Part shown: piece by piece, positions 51,901 to 59,635 of the stretch
How the letters are laid out: each line of letters starts with the position of its first letter
How positions within the stretch are numbered: position 1 is the stretch's first letter
Source of the DNA: Bin127 sp965203505
Lineage (GTDB): Bacteria; Chloroflexota; Dehalococcoidia; Lucifugimonadales; Lucifugimonadaceae
DNA: 64,000 nt
Assembly (NCBI GenBank): GCA_965203505.1
Contig: OZ241880.1
Coordinates: 3,035,460-3,099,459 of the forward strand
Reading direction: 5' to 3'
The notes under the pieces: generated by a model
The model's input: only the letters and a program-made list of their open reading frames with translations
Databases searched by the model: none
What the model was told of the DNA's origin: nothing
Program-made: the position numbers and the translations under genes

Positions 51901-52819
51901 CTCTTTGGCGATATCGGACCTGATACGTGTGGTCCGGACATGGTCGCCAACTGGCGAAAAGCTTCTCATCGCCCGCAACTATGACGAACTCGTCAGGCTC
52001 CACCGGAGGTCCGGCTGGGCACGTCGATGTCGGCGTGGCTTCGACGGATTCGCTCCAATCGGTGGTGTAAGTGCTACCGCTTGGGGTTCTTACCCGCGAA
52101 CCGCTCGTCGGTGAGGAACGAAGCTGAACCGCATACTCGACGCCGTTTTCCAGATCCTCGATCACGAATGACTCGTTGGTGCCTACATCCACTGGGCGAC
52201 TCCAATGATCGGTTCCGCGATTGTCGGCAGATTGCCATCGGATATGGGAGCGGGAGCCGGAACAGTGGTCCCACGATACGGTTAGCTGACCATCGCCTTC
52301 GGATATGTCGATGCGTGATGGGATTTCCGGCAGGTCCCCGCAACGCTGAGGTGTGGCGAAGTAATCGTCTGTCCAACGCCCGCGGTCGATCCGGTTGTTG
52401 GAGACCTCGATCGGACGCAGTTGAACGACGTATCTGCGACCGTTGGATAAGCTGGTGATGTCGAACTCGTCAGCCTGACCGATCTGCCTCTGGGTAGGCC
52501 AATTGAACGGGTCGGCCGGCGTTTCGCCTGCGAGACGCCATCTGATCTCGTAGTTATGCTCCGGACAGGTCTCCCACTGAACCAAGATGCCAGAGTCGTG
52601 TTCCCACAGATGAACGTCGCGTGGCTCGACTGGGGGTTCCGCACAGCGGTTGCTCTGACTCTGCCCCAGAACCTCTTCTTCGTTTTGCACCGATGTCGCG
52701 ACGATGCTGATTGCCACGAGTCCAGCTACTGCGACCACTGCGATCAACGCGCGGATCGTGGTGTGCAAATTGGAGGCTTTCGGAATGCCGGAATTGGGTG
52801 TTTTTAAACCTAGAGGCAC
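48911..52819 (-). CDS. Stalked FN3/cadherin surface protein 2
   Basis: 1302 residues, the longer paralogue of the gene at 45568. Signal segment at about 20-45 (IRALIAVVAVAGLVAISIVA). Three N-terminal FN3-like units each with a W-x-x-C-P/S pattern (VQWETCPEHNYEIRW, VSWDHCSGSRSHIRW, ASWRPCPDHTYQVRY), cadherin (VEIVENRRYDNPIATF), FN3, cadherin (YEVLEEQPAGVHVGYAVA), FN3 and a conserved 300-residue block shared with the paralogue. The stalk of TATPTPTPEPSPTATATLTP-like repeats spans about 1040-1210. A membrane helix (LIFFAVLAFLVIATVVVAF) and an acidic tail ending DDDEEYERLRIDS follow. The single Cys in each N-terminal unit is regularly spaced and could pair between units. Confidence 0.85.
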   Translation of the reverse strand: MPLGLKTPNSGIPKASNLHTTIRALIAVVAVAGLVAISIVATSVQNEEEVLGQSQSNRCAEPPVEPRDVHLWEHDSGILVQWETCPEHNYEIRWRLAGETPADPFNWPTQRQIGQADEFDITSLSNGRRYVVQLRPIEVSNNRIDRGRWTDDYFATPQRCGDLPEIPSRIDISEGDGQLTVSWDHCSGSRSHIRWQSADNRGTDHWSRPVDVGTNESFVIEDLENGVEYAVQLRSSPTSGSRVRTPSGSTYTTDWSESVEATPTSTCPAGPPVEPDEFVIVAGDEKLFASWRPCPDHTYQVRYRQRDSNNWSSWRNAAADNYTIRNLNNNTPYEVEVQSQRGGSTVIAGSYVARPISPAQNNRSPRWVTTASSVEIVENRRYDNPIATFKATDADRDDDIRYEIVPPFPALDLFPFSINARDGDIYMYGELDYEVIEEYRFTVRATDVGGFEITHDFDVEVIDAEGPPPPILTRVCSGETGIEVRWRRDNTKYDYELERRTLRSSVGEPTWIGTPIDTELNLPIDTTWVFRVRAVDKKTGEQSKWSSEEAVFVGGARNTAPEFRRELFEYEVLEEQPAGVHVGYAVARDEDRYSSLRYQIIESTPEDAPFEIDDFTGIVTTSGRLDFETQTSYSLVFSATDLCGSSDYADATVTVLDNPDVDAIPLVPNPPTIIERHDQVVVVWPTDYEDIYDLDWRPIAQEYRPRPQDRDATMPTVVDLLQPDTAYAFRLRRVNPLGVAGDWSEETIVDPAVPAPTIAAIDIPRQGQVLGGAEVFLDGITLREGQTARLGFNMFGIDGQLDNSLLDRDDITATWRVAAGDVSNDRDRVMFYTAPPQEGEYDISVVVKQRVPGGIVQRNLEMVVHVIGDNGLVKPYVSDESAPRVVVVDGVEYATIAYSEDKEYRPPQATKALFKVRQHSIPGFEWVGVNIAPGEPAATVEDQIPGFTGVGNVFAAEFIDKTGRPIVNMSFTKNAALCLPVPEEWTFALQALDVTRIAPDGSHSALALPVRFQPDPTFNDPALVCGHSELFDGELFLAISNDAIPTATPTPIIVQPPTATPTPTPEPSPTATATLTPTPSPVPSPTVGISVSTPTPVPTEPPAPTDTPQPPTATSTPQPTATPTSTATPTLEPTSTATPTAQPTEVPILEATDTPVPTATNTPTPAPVIVKAVVPTATSTPTNTPTPVPSNTPTPTAIPPTDTPTVEAVEEVVATVPEEEDRGTGRGGLIFFAVLAFLVIATVVVAFTILNRRPRQGDTSPANPTDPENAPDPAETDLDDPDVAAEEAEDDDEEYERLRIDS

Positions 52820-52943
52820 CGAATTAAGGGTCGCTGGTGTACTTATTTTTGTTCGCGTCTGTTGACGCCCAGCCGACGTGATTGGCTAGCGATGCCGATA
52901 ACATAACAAAGTAAATCCCCCAAAATCTCTGGATTGAAATGCG

Positions 52944-53438
52944 ATGAAACTGCTAATTGTCCGACACGCAAAGGCCTACGATGCTGACCCGCGCAGCTGG
53001 CCCGACGATAGCGAACGGCCGTTGACGAAAAAAGGCGAGCGACGGTTCTCGAAGTCCGTGGCCGCCATCGCCGCGCTCGCACCCGAAGGTGCGAAAGTCA
53101 TATCGAGTCCATACGCCCGTGCTCTGCGTACCGCTGAGGTTTTATGCGAAAAAACGGGTTGGGATGGCCCCGAGATTGATGACCGATTATCCGCTCATTT
53201 CGGGCCTGATGAGGCGCTCGAATTGCTCCAATCACTCGATGTTTCAGGTACCTACGCCATCGTGGGGCACGATCCGACGTTTTCGTTCCTGCCCGGTCAT
53301 CTTATCGGCGCGGGAAGATTGGGAGCGACTGTGCTGAAGACGGGAGCGGTAGCGGTAGTAGAGACTGGCGCGGCGCCGGTGGTTGAAGGTTCGGGCACGT
53401 TGACCGCTTTGATACAGCCGAAGACGTTGAAGCGTTAG
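52944..53438 (+). CDS. sixA: Phosphohistidine phosphatase SixA
   Basis: 164 residues. Histidine-phosphatase superfamily: catalytic VRHAKAYD at the N-terminus, Arg in SSPYARALRTAEVL, and the second catalytic His in IVGHDPTFSFLPGHLI. The sequence fits SixA, which removes phosphate from histidine in HPt or PTS proteins. No two-component or PTS gene is nearby. The C-terminal 25 residues (VETGAAPVVEGSGTLTALI) are typical of the family. Confidence 0.9.
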   Translation: MKLLIVRHAKAYDADPRSWPDDSERPLTKKGERRFSKSVAAIAALAPEGAKVISSPYARALRTAEVLCEKTGWDGPEIDDRLSAHFGPDEALELLQSLDVSGTYAIVGHDPTFSFLPGHLIGAGRLGATVLKTGAVAVVETGAAPVVEGSGTLTALIQPKTLKR

Positions 53439-53474
53439 ACGGCGATCAGGCTCCAATTTCCGGTCTCGTTGTTG

Positions 53475-54086
53475 CTAAGCAGCAACGAAAACCGAGATGA
53501 TCAGGCCCACCGCGGCTACACCCGCTGATGCCATCGAAATCACGATGGTTCTGAACTTCGTGTCCATGTCGGCCCGCAACCTGTCGAACTTGACATCGAT
53601 TTTGGCGTCGGTCGCCTTGAACCTCGTTTCTATTTTGGCGTCGGTCGCCCTGAACCTCGTTTCTATTTTGGCGTCGGTCGCCCTGAACCTCGTTTCTATT
53701 TTGGCGTCGGTCGCTTCGAACTTGGCATCCATGTCGGCGCGCAGCCTGTCAATTTTGGCGTCAGTCGACTCGAACTTTGCGTCCATGTCAACCCGCAACG
53801 AGTCGACCTTGGCATCGATTTTGGCGTCAGTCGACTCGAACCTCGTGTCCATGTCAGCCCGCAACGAGTCGACCTTGGCATCGATTTTGGTATCAGTCGA
53901 CTCGAACCTCGTGTCCATGTCGGCCCGCAACCTGTCGATTTTGGTGTCGGTCGCGTCGAACCTAGCGCCCATAGCCCGGAAATCGGAGCGAACGCCACGG
54001 AACGAGTCGTTGAGTTCGCCCAAACGGCGGTCGACTTGCCCGTAGGCACCTTCGAGATTGCTGACGCGTTCTTCTAGCGTGGTCAT
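53475..54086 (-). CDS. Hendecad-repeat coiled-coil protein with C-terminal membrane helix
   Basis: 203 residues. Residues about 40-175 are tandem copies of TDAKIDxRFxA-type units of 11 residues, sometimes with a 7-residue insert (DRLRADM). Three successive units (ATDAKIETRFR) are almost identical at DNA level: 33-base repeats at 53600-53698. The C-terminus is one membrane helix (ISMASAGVAAVGLIISVFVA). Coiled-coil proteins of this kind are widespread and mostly uncharacterised. The partial gene at 1-75 is in the same class. Function unknown. Confidence 0.8.
   Translation of the reverse strand: MTTLEERVSNLEGAYGQVDRRLGELNDSFRGVRSDFRAMGARFDATDTKIDRLRADMDTRFESTDTKIDAKVDSLRADMDTRFESTDAKIDAKVDSLRVDMDAKFESTDAKIDRLRADMDAKFEATDAKIETRFRATDAKIETRFRATDAKIETRFKATDAKIDVKFDRLRADMDTKFRTIVISMASAGVAAVGLIISVFVAA
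53600..53698. repeat. Three 33-bp tandem repeats in the coiled-coil gene
   Basis: Three copies with period 33 starting at 53600, 53633 and 53666, differing by one base. Each codes for one 11-residue unit. Such arrays can change length without frameshift. Confidence 0.85.
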
Positions 54087-54182
54087 GGATGTTCTGAAAA
54101 AGGATGTTGGCGAAATTAGTGTGGGATGTAATGATAACGGAAAGATGACTTAATTACAACCAACCTATACGACTTATTCAGA

Positions 54183-55466
54183 TCAGTCGACTGGTCGCCG
54201 CATTGGCAATACTAGCGCTAGGGCCGCCCCAGCGGCGGCGATCGCGCCGCAGAAGAGGACGATGCCTTCGAAGCCGTTGATCTCGAAGATTTTGCCAGCG
54301 GCGATTGGTGAGAGCGCGCCTACTACTGATCCGCCGGAAAAGATCAACGCTGTTGCAGATCCTTCCGAGCCGCGTTCTACCTGGTCCATCGTCGCTGCCG
54401 TGATTATCGGCATGACCGAGAAGAAGAAAAGTCCCAGCGATGCCATCAGTATCGTGAATCCGATTCCGTCGCGGAAGGGTAGGAACAGGAAGAGCATGAC
54501 GGCCATCGCGGTCATCGCTGCCAGTATGACCGGCTTTCGTCCTACACGGTCTGACAGCCATCCCATGACCGGGGTTGAGACGATTCCGGCGAAGGTTAGG
54601 AGGGCGACGTGCCAGCCGATGGTGAAGGCCGACATGTCGAGGGTTTCCTTCATGTACACGACGGTGAAGGCTTGGAACGATGTGTGGACTGCGCTGCGGA
54701 AACCTCCGAGGCTGACGATTCCTAATACTCGGAAGTTGGTCAGGAGTCGGCGGGCGGATTGGAGATATTCCGCCAGGTCGATGTTGTGCTGAGCTTCGGC
54801 TCCGGCGGTCTTGAAGCGCCACATTACGGCGACGGCGGTTAGGAACATGGGTATTGATACGCCCATAGCGACCAATCGCCAGTCGTAGCCTGCGAATTCG
54901 AACGTTCCGATCGCGCCGCCAAGGAGGAAGCCGATCACGACTGGACTCGCGGTATTGCCTATCTGCGCGCCTGTGAGGTGGGCGGCCATGGCGACGCCTC
55001 GACGTTTGGGATATCGGGCGGCGAGGGTGCCGAATGCGGGTGCGTGCCACATGCTGGTGCCGAAGCCGATGATGATCACGGACAGCCCGATTAGCCATAT
55101 CCATGTACCGACACCTATAAGGAAGTAGCCGGCGCCTACCATCAACATGCTGATTGTCAGGAGCCATGCGACGCGCTTCCTGTACATATCGGCGAGCATT
55201 CCGGCGGGGACGTTTGCGATGCCGGAGGAGATGCTGCTGAGGGAGAAGATGGTGCCGTATGCGACGTCGCCGATGCCGTATGTGGCGCGGATGAAGGGCA
55301 TCATCACGAGCAGCGCGCCTTGGCCGAAGTGTTTGATTCCGTGTCCGGCGGAGATGCCGACCATCAACCAAGAGGATTCGTCGCCGCCCTGCTCGTCCCT
55401 CGCAGCGCGTTCGGCTGCGCCTGCCACCGAGGAAGATTCGACTGAAGAAGCGCCAGTGGCAGACAT
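54183..55466 (-). CDS. MFS transporter
   Basis: 427 residues with about 12 membrane segments. The MFS signature loop between helices 2 and 3 is GMLADMYRKR, and the equivalent in the second half is GWLSDRVGRKPV. The N-terminal cytosolic segment (about 40 residues) is Ser/Glu-rich. The substrate is unknown. The start at ATG 55466 (MSATGASSVES) is preferred; the open frame continues far upstream only because it runs through the GC-rich repeat island. The gene is flanked by that island on its 5' side. Confidence 0.9.
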   Translation of the reverse strand: MSATGASSVESSSVAGAAERAARDEQGGDESSWLMVGISAGHGIKHFGQGALLVMMPFIRATYGIGDVAYGTIFSLSSISSGIANVPAGMLADMYRKRVAWLLTISMLMVGAGYFLIGVGTWIWLIGLSVIIIGFGTSMWHAPAFGTLAARYPKRRGVAMAAHLTGAQIGNTASPVVIGFLLGGAIGTFEFAGYDWRLVAMGVSIPMFLTAVAVMWRFKTAGAEAQHNIDLAEYLQSARRLLTNFRVLGIVSLGGFRSAVHTSFQAFTVVYMKETLDMSAFTIGWHVALLTFAGIVSTPVMGWLSDRVGRKPVILAAMTAMAVMLFLFLPFRDGIGFTILMASLGLFFFSVMPIITAATMDQVERGSEGSATALIFSGGSVVGALSPIAAGKIFEINGFEGIVLFCGAIAAAGAALALVLPMRRPVD

Positions 55467-56460
55467 GATGAGACGCAAGTTTAGCAAGAAATGGTGGGTT
55501 GTCTGAACCGCTGATTGCGCGGATTTTTGTGATGGGCTGTGATTTGGGGTTGATGGGCGGTGTGGTTGCGGACGCGTTGAAGCGGCCTGCGGGTGTTTTG
55601 CAGGTTTTTGTTGTTTGGTTGGTGGGGCGGCACCACGTCCGCCCCGGGCATACTCCTGCGAGACCCCCTCTTGATCTCCCCCTGGGAAGGGGGAGGGGGA
55701 AAGGGGCTCGCGTCCCCTTTCGTCCCGAAAGGGGAGGTACGGTCTTTCATCGCCGCGCAGACGGGATGTTGGACTGGATCTCATTCCCATGTTCCAGCAT
55801 CTGCCCACGTCGCCAGACCGTGGGCCCGGTTGACGGCTGTTGAAAGGTCGCCGTCTTCCATCGCCCGGTTGAACCCGAGCTGGTTGCTGTAGCCGTGCCG
55901 TCGTGGCGATCGAGGGCCGACGTCTCGCGGATCGGCGAACGTTCGCCCAGCCCTTGGGCGGGCATCCCCTGCGCATTGTGTCGGCCTCTTGGGCTTCGCT
56001 TGCTCGCGTCCCCTTACGTTTCACGAAGGGGACGGTCGGCTCGTCGGCTCGTTTGCGTCCCTTTGCGAGAACCAAGGGGTGGTTATGCCTGCTGGCTCGT
56101 TCTGCGCCGCCTGCTTCATGCGGCGCGGCTGGACCTTGTAGCAGCGTTCGCTTCTAACGCTTCAGCGATCGGTAGGCCCGGGAGGGTTTGTTGTGTGTTG
56201 CGTCGCCATGGCTCGTGTCGCGATTTCGGTTTGGTGTTCGTCTTCGTGATCACGTTCCTGCGCGGTTTCCCGGTGGATCGCTGTCTAGTTGTGTATTTCG
56301 ATAGTGCCCGCACTCGTCAGCGCGGCGATGAATGTTGTTAACGATTCCTATATTAGCACGGATGTTGCGGGAGTCAAATTGTTTCCTGAACCGGGGATTG
56401 CGGGGATTCAGGGATGGGCGGGATTTTTGTTGGTGGGTGTGTGATGGAGGGGTGGGGTCG

Positions 56461-56567
56461 CGCCCCCTTGTCCTTCTGCCACGTCGTAGCCGTAGTTACT
56501 CTGCGCGCCCCCTTGTCCTTCTGCCACGTCGTAGCCGTAGTTGCTCTGCGCGCCCCCTTTGTCCTTC
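56461..56567. repeat. 45-bp tandem repeats
   Basis: Two full units and one partial unit with a period of 45 (starts 56461, 56506, 56551): CGCCCCCTTGTCC, TTCTGCCACGTCGTAGCC, GTAGTT-CTCTG. A fourth copy lies at 56911-56954 next to the GATTCCGTC element. Confidence 0.85.
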
Positions 56568-56611
56568 GGACATTTCCCCCGCGCGGCGGGGGAAACCTGG
56601 CCACACCGCGT

Positions 56612-56684
56612 CCCCGGGCATACCCCTGCGTTCATGTGTCGGTCTCTTGGGCTCCGCGTCCCCTTTCGCTGGGCGAAAGGGGAC
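56612..56684. repeat. 73-bp composite repeat, copy 1
   Basis: Starts CCCCGGGCATAC and ends in the hairpin GTCCCCTTTCGC/GCGAAAGGGGAC. Nearly identical to 56999-57071. Confidence 0.85.
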
Positions 56685-56998
56685 AGCCCCCCGCACCGCC
56701 CCGGGCGACCACTAGGGATCGCCACTGCGGGTGTTTTGCGATGGTTGCGTGAACGGGGGGCAACCATGCCGCCCCCTCCCCGGACATCCCCTGCGAGCAT
56801 CGCTGCGCTCGCTCGCGTCCCCTTACGTTTCACGAAGGGGACGTTTGCACACCCCCGTGATTCCGTCGAAAGACGGAATCCAGAGGGGCAATGGGCTCGC
56901 GGTCGGTTCGCGCCCCCTTCGTCCTTCTGCCACGTCGTAGCCGTGGTTACTCTGCGTGGCACATTCCCCGCGAGCGGGGCAACCCGGACGCCTCTCCG

Positions 56999-57071
56999 CC
57001 CCGGGCATACGCCTGCGTTCATGTGTCGGTCTCTTGGGCTCCGCGTCCCCTTTCGCTGTGCGAAAGGGGAC
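56999..57071. repeat. 73-bp composite repeat, copy 2
   Basis: Second copy of the element at 56612; the few differences lie in the ATAC-CCTGCG junction and the hairpin loop (TGG to TGT). Confidence 0.85.
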
Positions 57072-57153
57072 GGTGGTGGGGCGACCACAAGGGATCACCC
57101 CTACGGGTCTGCGTCGTCCTCGCACTGGCAACCCGGCCGCACCGTCTGTGTGT

Positions 57154-58128
57154 TTATGCGCAGATGGCTTCGGTGCCTTTCCAGCGGTTGAAGGTGGGTT
57201 GGTGGTTTTCGGCTAGCGTGGCGCGGGCTTGTTCCCACATCTGGCGCCACTTGACTGGGTCGTGCAACTCGGATTCTGGGTTGTTTCGGCTGCGGGCTAC
57301 GAAGCCGGGGAGGAATGATCGGCCTGTTGGTTGTCCGACGGGGTTGTAGCGGAGGTCGAAGCTCCAGCGGATGCGGTCGCTGTTGTTCGGGAATGATGAG
57401 TGGACTGTGTATTTGGTGAAGAATAGCGCGTCGCCTTTTTTCAGGGGCACGGGGACGGCTTCGAACTCGCTTTCTGGTATCAACAGGTTGCCCTGCACGT
57501 CTTTTCCGCCGGGGCAATGCGTCAACATGTCCTCTCCGCGGTGGGAGCCGGGGACTACTTGCAGACACCCGTTTTCTTCGTCGGTGTCCATGAGCGGGAA
57601 CCAGACGGTGATCATGTCGGTATCATCGGCTTCGGGGTTGACGACGCCGCAGTCCTGGTGCCAAGGCGCGGCTCCATAGATCACGTTGCCTTCGTCGTCG
57701 CGTGGGCAGTCCTTTTCCGGCACCTTGATCCGCACGTGCTGCACTGGATTCGAGTAGATTTCGGGTCCGATTAACGACTCGACGGCGTCGAGGAGCCCGG
57801 GAGCGGTCAACGCATTGAAGACCGAGGGTCCGACCCAGAATGGGGTGTCGTGGGTTACGTTGGCGACCGACAATGTGAAATCGAAGTATTTGTTGTGGAC
57901 TTCGCCTGAATCGGCGTAGATTTGCGTCACGCGGTCGCTGAACTCCAGATCCTCGTGTTTGGAAGTGATTTTGCCTTCCGCGAGAAGTTCATCGGCGAGG
58001 TTGTCTAGGACGCCTGCGTATTCATCGATGACGGGGTCGATTACGGTTATTGGATCGAGGACATTCTCGACCGCGACGAAGCCGAAATGGTTGAAGTGAT
58101 CCAATTGTTTTTGGGTTAAGGCGGGCAT
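57154..58128 (-). CDS. Phytanoyl-CoA dioxygenase (PhyH) family protein
   Basis: 324 residues, Fe(II)/2-oxoglutarate-dependent oxygenase. The iron triad is His and Asp in APWHQDCGVV and the distal His in KYTVHSSFPN, followed by the 2-oxoglutarate-binding Arg in RIRWSFDLRY. The QVVPGSHRGEDML segment is typical of PhyH. It hydroxylates an unknown small substrate, or oxidises an organic compound at an unactivated carbon. Many such genes occur in marine Chloroflexota (from general knowledge). Its stop lies at the edge of the repeat island. Confidence 0.9.
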   Translation of the reverse strand: MPALTQKQLDHFNHFGFVAVENVLDPITVIDPVIDEYAGVLDNLADELLAEGKITSKHEDLEFSDRVTQIYADSGEVHNKYFDFTLSVANVTHDTPFWVGPSVFNALTAPGLLDAVESLIGPEIYSNPVQHVRIKVPEKDCPRDDEGNVIYGAAPWHQDCGVVNPEADDTDMITVWFPLMDTDEENGCLQVVPGSHRGEDMLTHCPGGKDVQGNLLIPESEFEAVPVPLKKGDALFFTKYTVHSSFPNNSDRIRWSFDLRYNPVGQPTGRSFLPGFVARSRNNPESELHDPVKWRQMWEQARATLAENHQPTFNRWKGTEAICA

Positions 58129-58176
58129 GAGAATTCAGGCTGGTGGTCTCGTAGTTCTGACCGGTCACCAAACAAT

Positions 58177-58476
58177 CTACATCCCCGCCCGCTTCACCTG
58201 CTCATCAATCAACCGAGCCATCCTGCTATCGCGTTTCGTCAATCCGCCGACGTCGTGTGAAATCAGGGCAACTTTCAATCGTCGGTACCGGATGTCGATG
58301 TCCGGGTGATGATCGTGGTCGTCTGCATCTTGGGCGACGCGGTTGACGAATTGGATCGCATCGGTGAAGGTCGGGAATTCCAGATGTCTCACGATGGCTC
58401 CGGAGTCCGGATCGAGTTCCCAATCCGTCAGCGCATCCAACAGTTCCGCGACTTCTGCTTCGCTCAATTTAGACAT
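58177..58476 (-). CDS. Pterin-4a-carbinolamine dehydratase
   Basis: 99 residues, the usual size. The family motif is seen in AQDADDHDHHPDIDIRYRRLKVALISHDVGGLTKRD, with the catalytic His-His-Pro and the later His. It recycles oxidised pterin cofactor after aromatic amino acid hydroxylation or acts in molybdopterin metabolism. The ATG at 58476 has AGGAG eight bases upstream, which fixes the start. No pterin-dependent hydroxylase is seen in the window. Confidence 0.93.
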   Translation of the reverse strand: MSKLSEAEVAELLDALTDWELDPDSGAIVRHLEFPTFTDAIQFVNRVAQDADDHDHHPDIDIRYRRLKVALISHDVGGLTKRDSRMARLIDEQVKRAGM

Positions 58477-58498
58477 GGGAGTATCTCCTGAACTTGCG

Positions 58499-59524
58499 TC
58501 AACCGCCGTTGGCGGTTCCAATTGTGTGTATCAACAGTATCGTTGAGGCGACGGCGAGCCATAAAAAGCCGTTGATGAGCGTCGGGCGGTCTCTGAGCAG
58601 GACGATTTCGGGCGCTTCGCCTTCGCCTTTGACGTAGAGCAGGTAGAGGTATCTGTATATGCCGTACGCGACGAACGGTATCGTCACCATCATCGTGTTA
58701 TCGGCGGGGACGTTTGCTCCCGTGTCTCCCAAGTCGATGGCATAGAGGGCGTAAGTGAAGATCGCCAATGTGGCTGTGCTCATGATGAGCGCGTCGATGA
58801 ACTGTGTCGTGTAGTCGCCCAAGATGCTACGCTGTCGGGCGGCAGAATCGCCGGCGGTGACTAATTCGGCGCGTCGCTTGCCTAGGGCGATCAGAAGTGA
58901 ACCCAGCGCAGTCATGATGTAGAACCAGGGCGAGACGTCGATGTCGACTCCGGGTATGCCGTTTTCGAGCCAGGGGACGGGACCACCGATCGCTACATAG
59001 CCGGCGTAGGCGCGGAGGACGAATCCGGCCGCGACGCTCATGACATCCAATATAGCGACGTGCTTCAACTTGAATGTGTATGCGATGTTTAGCAGCAGGT
59101 AAGCCGCTGCGACGATCAACAACGGCACACTGATCGCAATTGAGATCAGTCCGGCAACCAGAATCGCGATCGCCGCCGCAATCCACGCTGTGCCAACGGG
59201 CAGATCTCCTGACGCGATGGCGCGTCGACGCTTGACCTGGTGGGCACGGTCCCTTTCGATGTCCGCAAGATCGTTTATCAGGTAGACCGCGCCGGAGACC
59301 AACGTGAATGCGACTGTCGCCGCAACCGCTCGCGACACGATCTCGGCCATCCCTCCGAGATCGTCGACGGCGAACCAGATGTTGACTGAAAAGATGAGTG
59401 GAACCAGTACCAGACCGTTCTTCGGCGCTTGCAACGGCCGCATGGCACTGATCAAGGCGCGCATCAAAGACCGCGAGCCTCGAAGCTCGGCGGCTAGCTG
59501 CTGTTCGGTGGTTCCAGACATCAT
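58499..59524 (-). CDS. UbiA prenyltransferase, decaprenyl-phosphate phosphoribosyltransferase-like
   Basis: About 341 residues with eight or nine membrane helices. The first Asp-rich motif is NDLADIERDRAHQVKRRRAIASG and an early block RPLQAPKNGLVLVPLIFS resembles the RP-x-QW-x-KN of decaprenyl-phosphate phosphoribosyltransferases (DprE pathway, decaprenylphosphoryl arabinose). The second motif region near GDYTTQFIDALI fits that branch too. It probably transfers a phosphoribosyl group to polyprenyl phosphate for cell-envelope sugars. Starts ATG 59524 or 59521 cannot be told apart; TTG at 59530 is also in frame. Confidence 0.87.
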   Translation of the reverse strand: MMSGTTEQQLAAELRGSRSLMRALISAMRPLQAPKNGLVLVPLIFSVNIWFAVDDLGGMAEIVSRAVAATVAFTLVSGAVYLINDLADIERDRAHQVKRRRAIASGDLPVGTAWIAAAIAILVAGLISIAISVPLLIVAAAYLLLNIAYTFKLKHVAILDVMSVAAGFVLRAYAGYVAIGGPVPWLENGIPGVDIDVSPWFYIMTALGSLLIALGKRRAELVTAGDSAARQRSILGDYTTQFIDALIMSTATLAIFTYALYAIDLGDTGANVPADNTMMVTIPFVAYGIYRYLYLLYVKGEGEAPEIVLLRDRPTLINGFLWLAVASTILLIHTIGTANGG

Positions 59525-59635
59525 TGCCAATAATAAAGCGGCGGCGCGCTACTGCTGATCGTTATGTGTTTCGCCAGTGTGTTTGTGGTGCTGTAAACTG
59601 CGCAGAGATTGACAAACCACAGGAGCAGTTAAACC

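Larger units (their letters stand above)
55467..57153. repeat. Repeat island without genes
   Basis: 1.69 kb. No recognisable gene on either strand; long open frames here are artefacts of repeats. It holds at least five variants of a composite element: CCCCGGGCATAC-CCTGCG, a link with CTCTTGGGCTCCGCGT, and a CCCCTTTCG/CGAAAGGGG-like hairpin. The hairpins are at 55676-55695, 55714-55734, 56007-56034, 56657-56684, 56816-56843 and 57044-57071. In between lie 45-bp tandem repeats and a GATTCCGTC-GAAA-GACGGAATC element at 56859-56880. Confidence 0.8.

Noticed and set aside
55467..57191. Several 100-226 residue frames in the repeat island
   Set aside because: They repeat each other because they translate the same DNA repeats, and are rich in Arg, Pro and Ala with no start signals.
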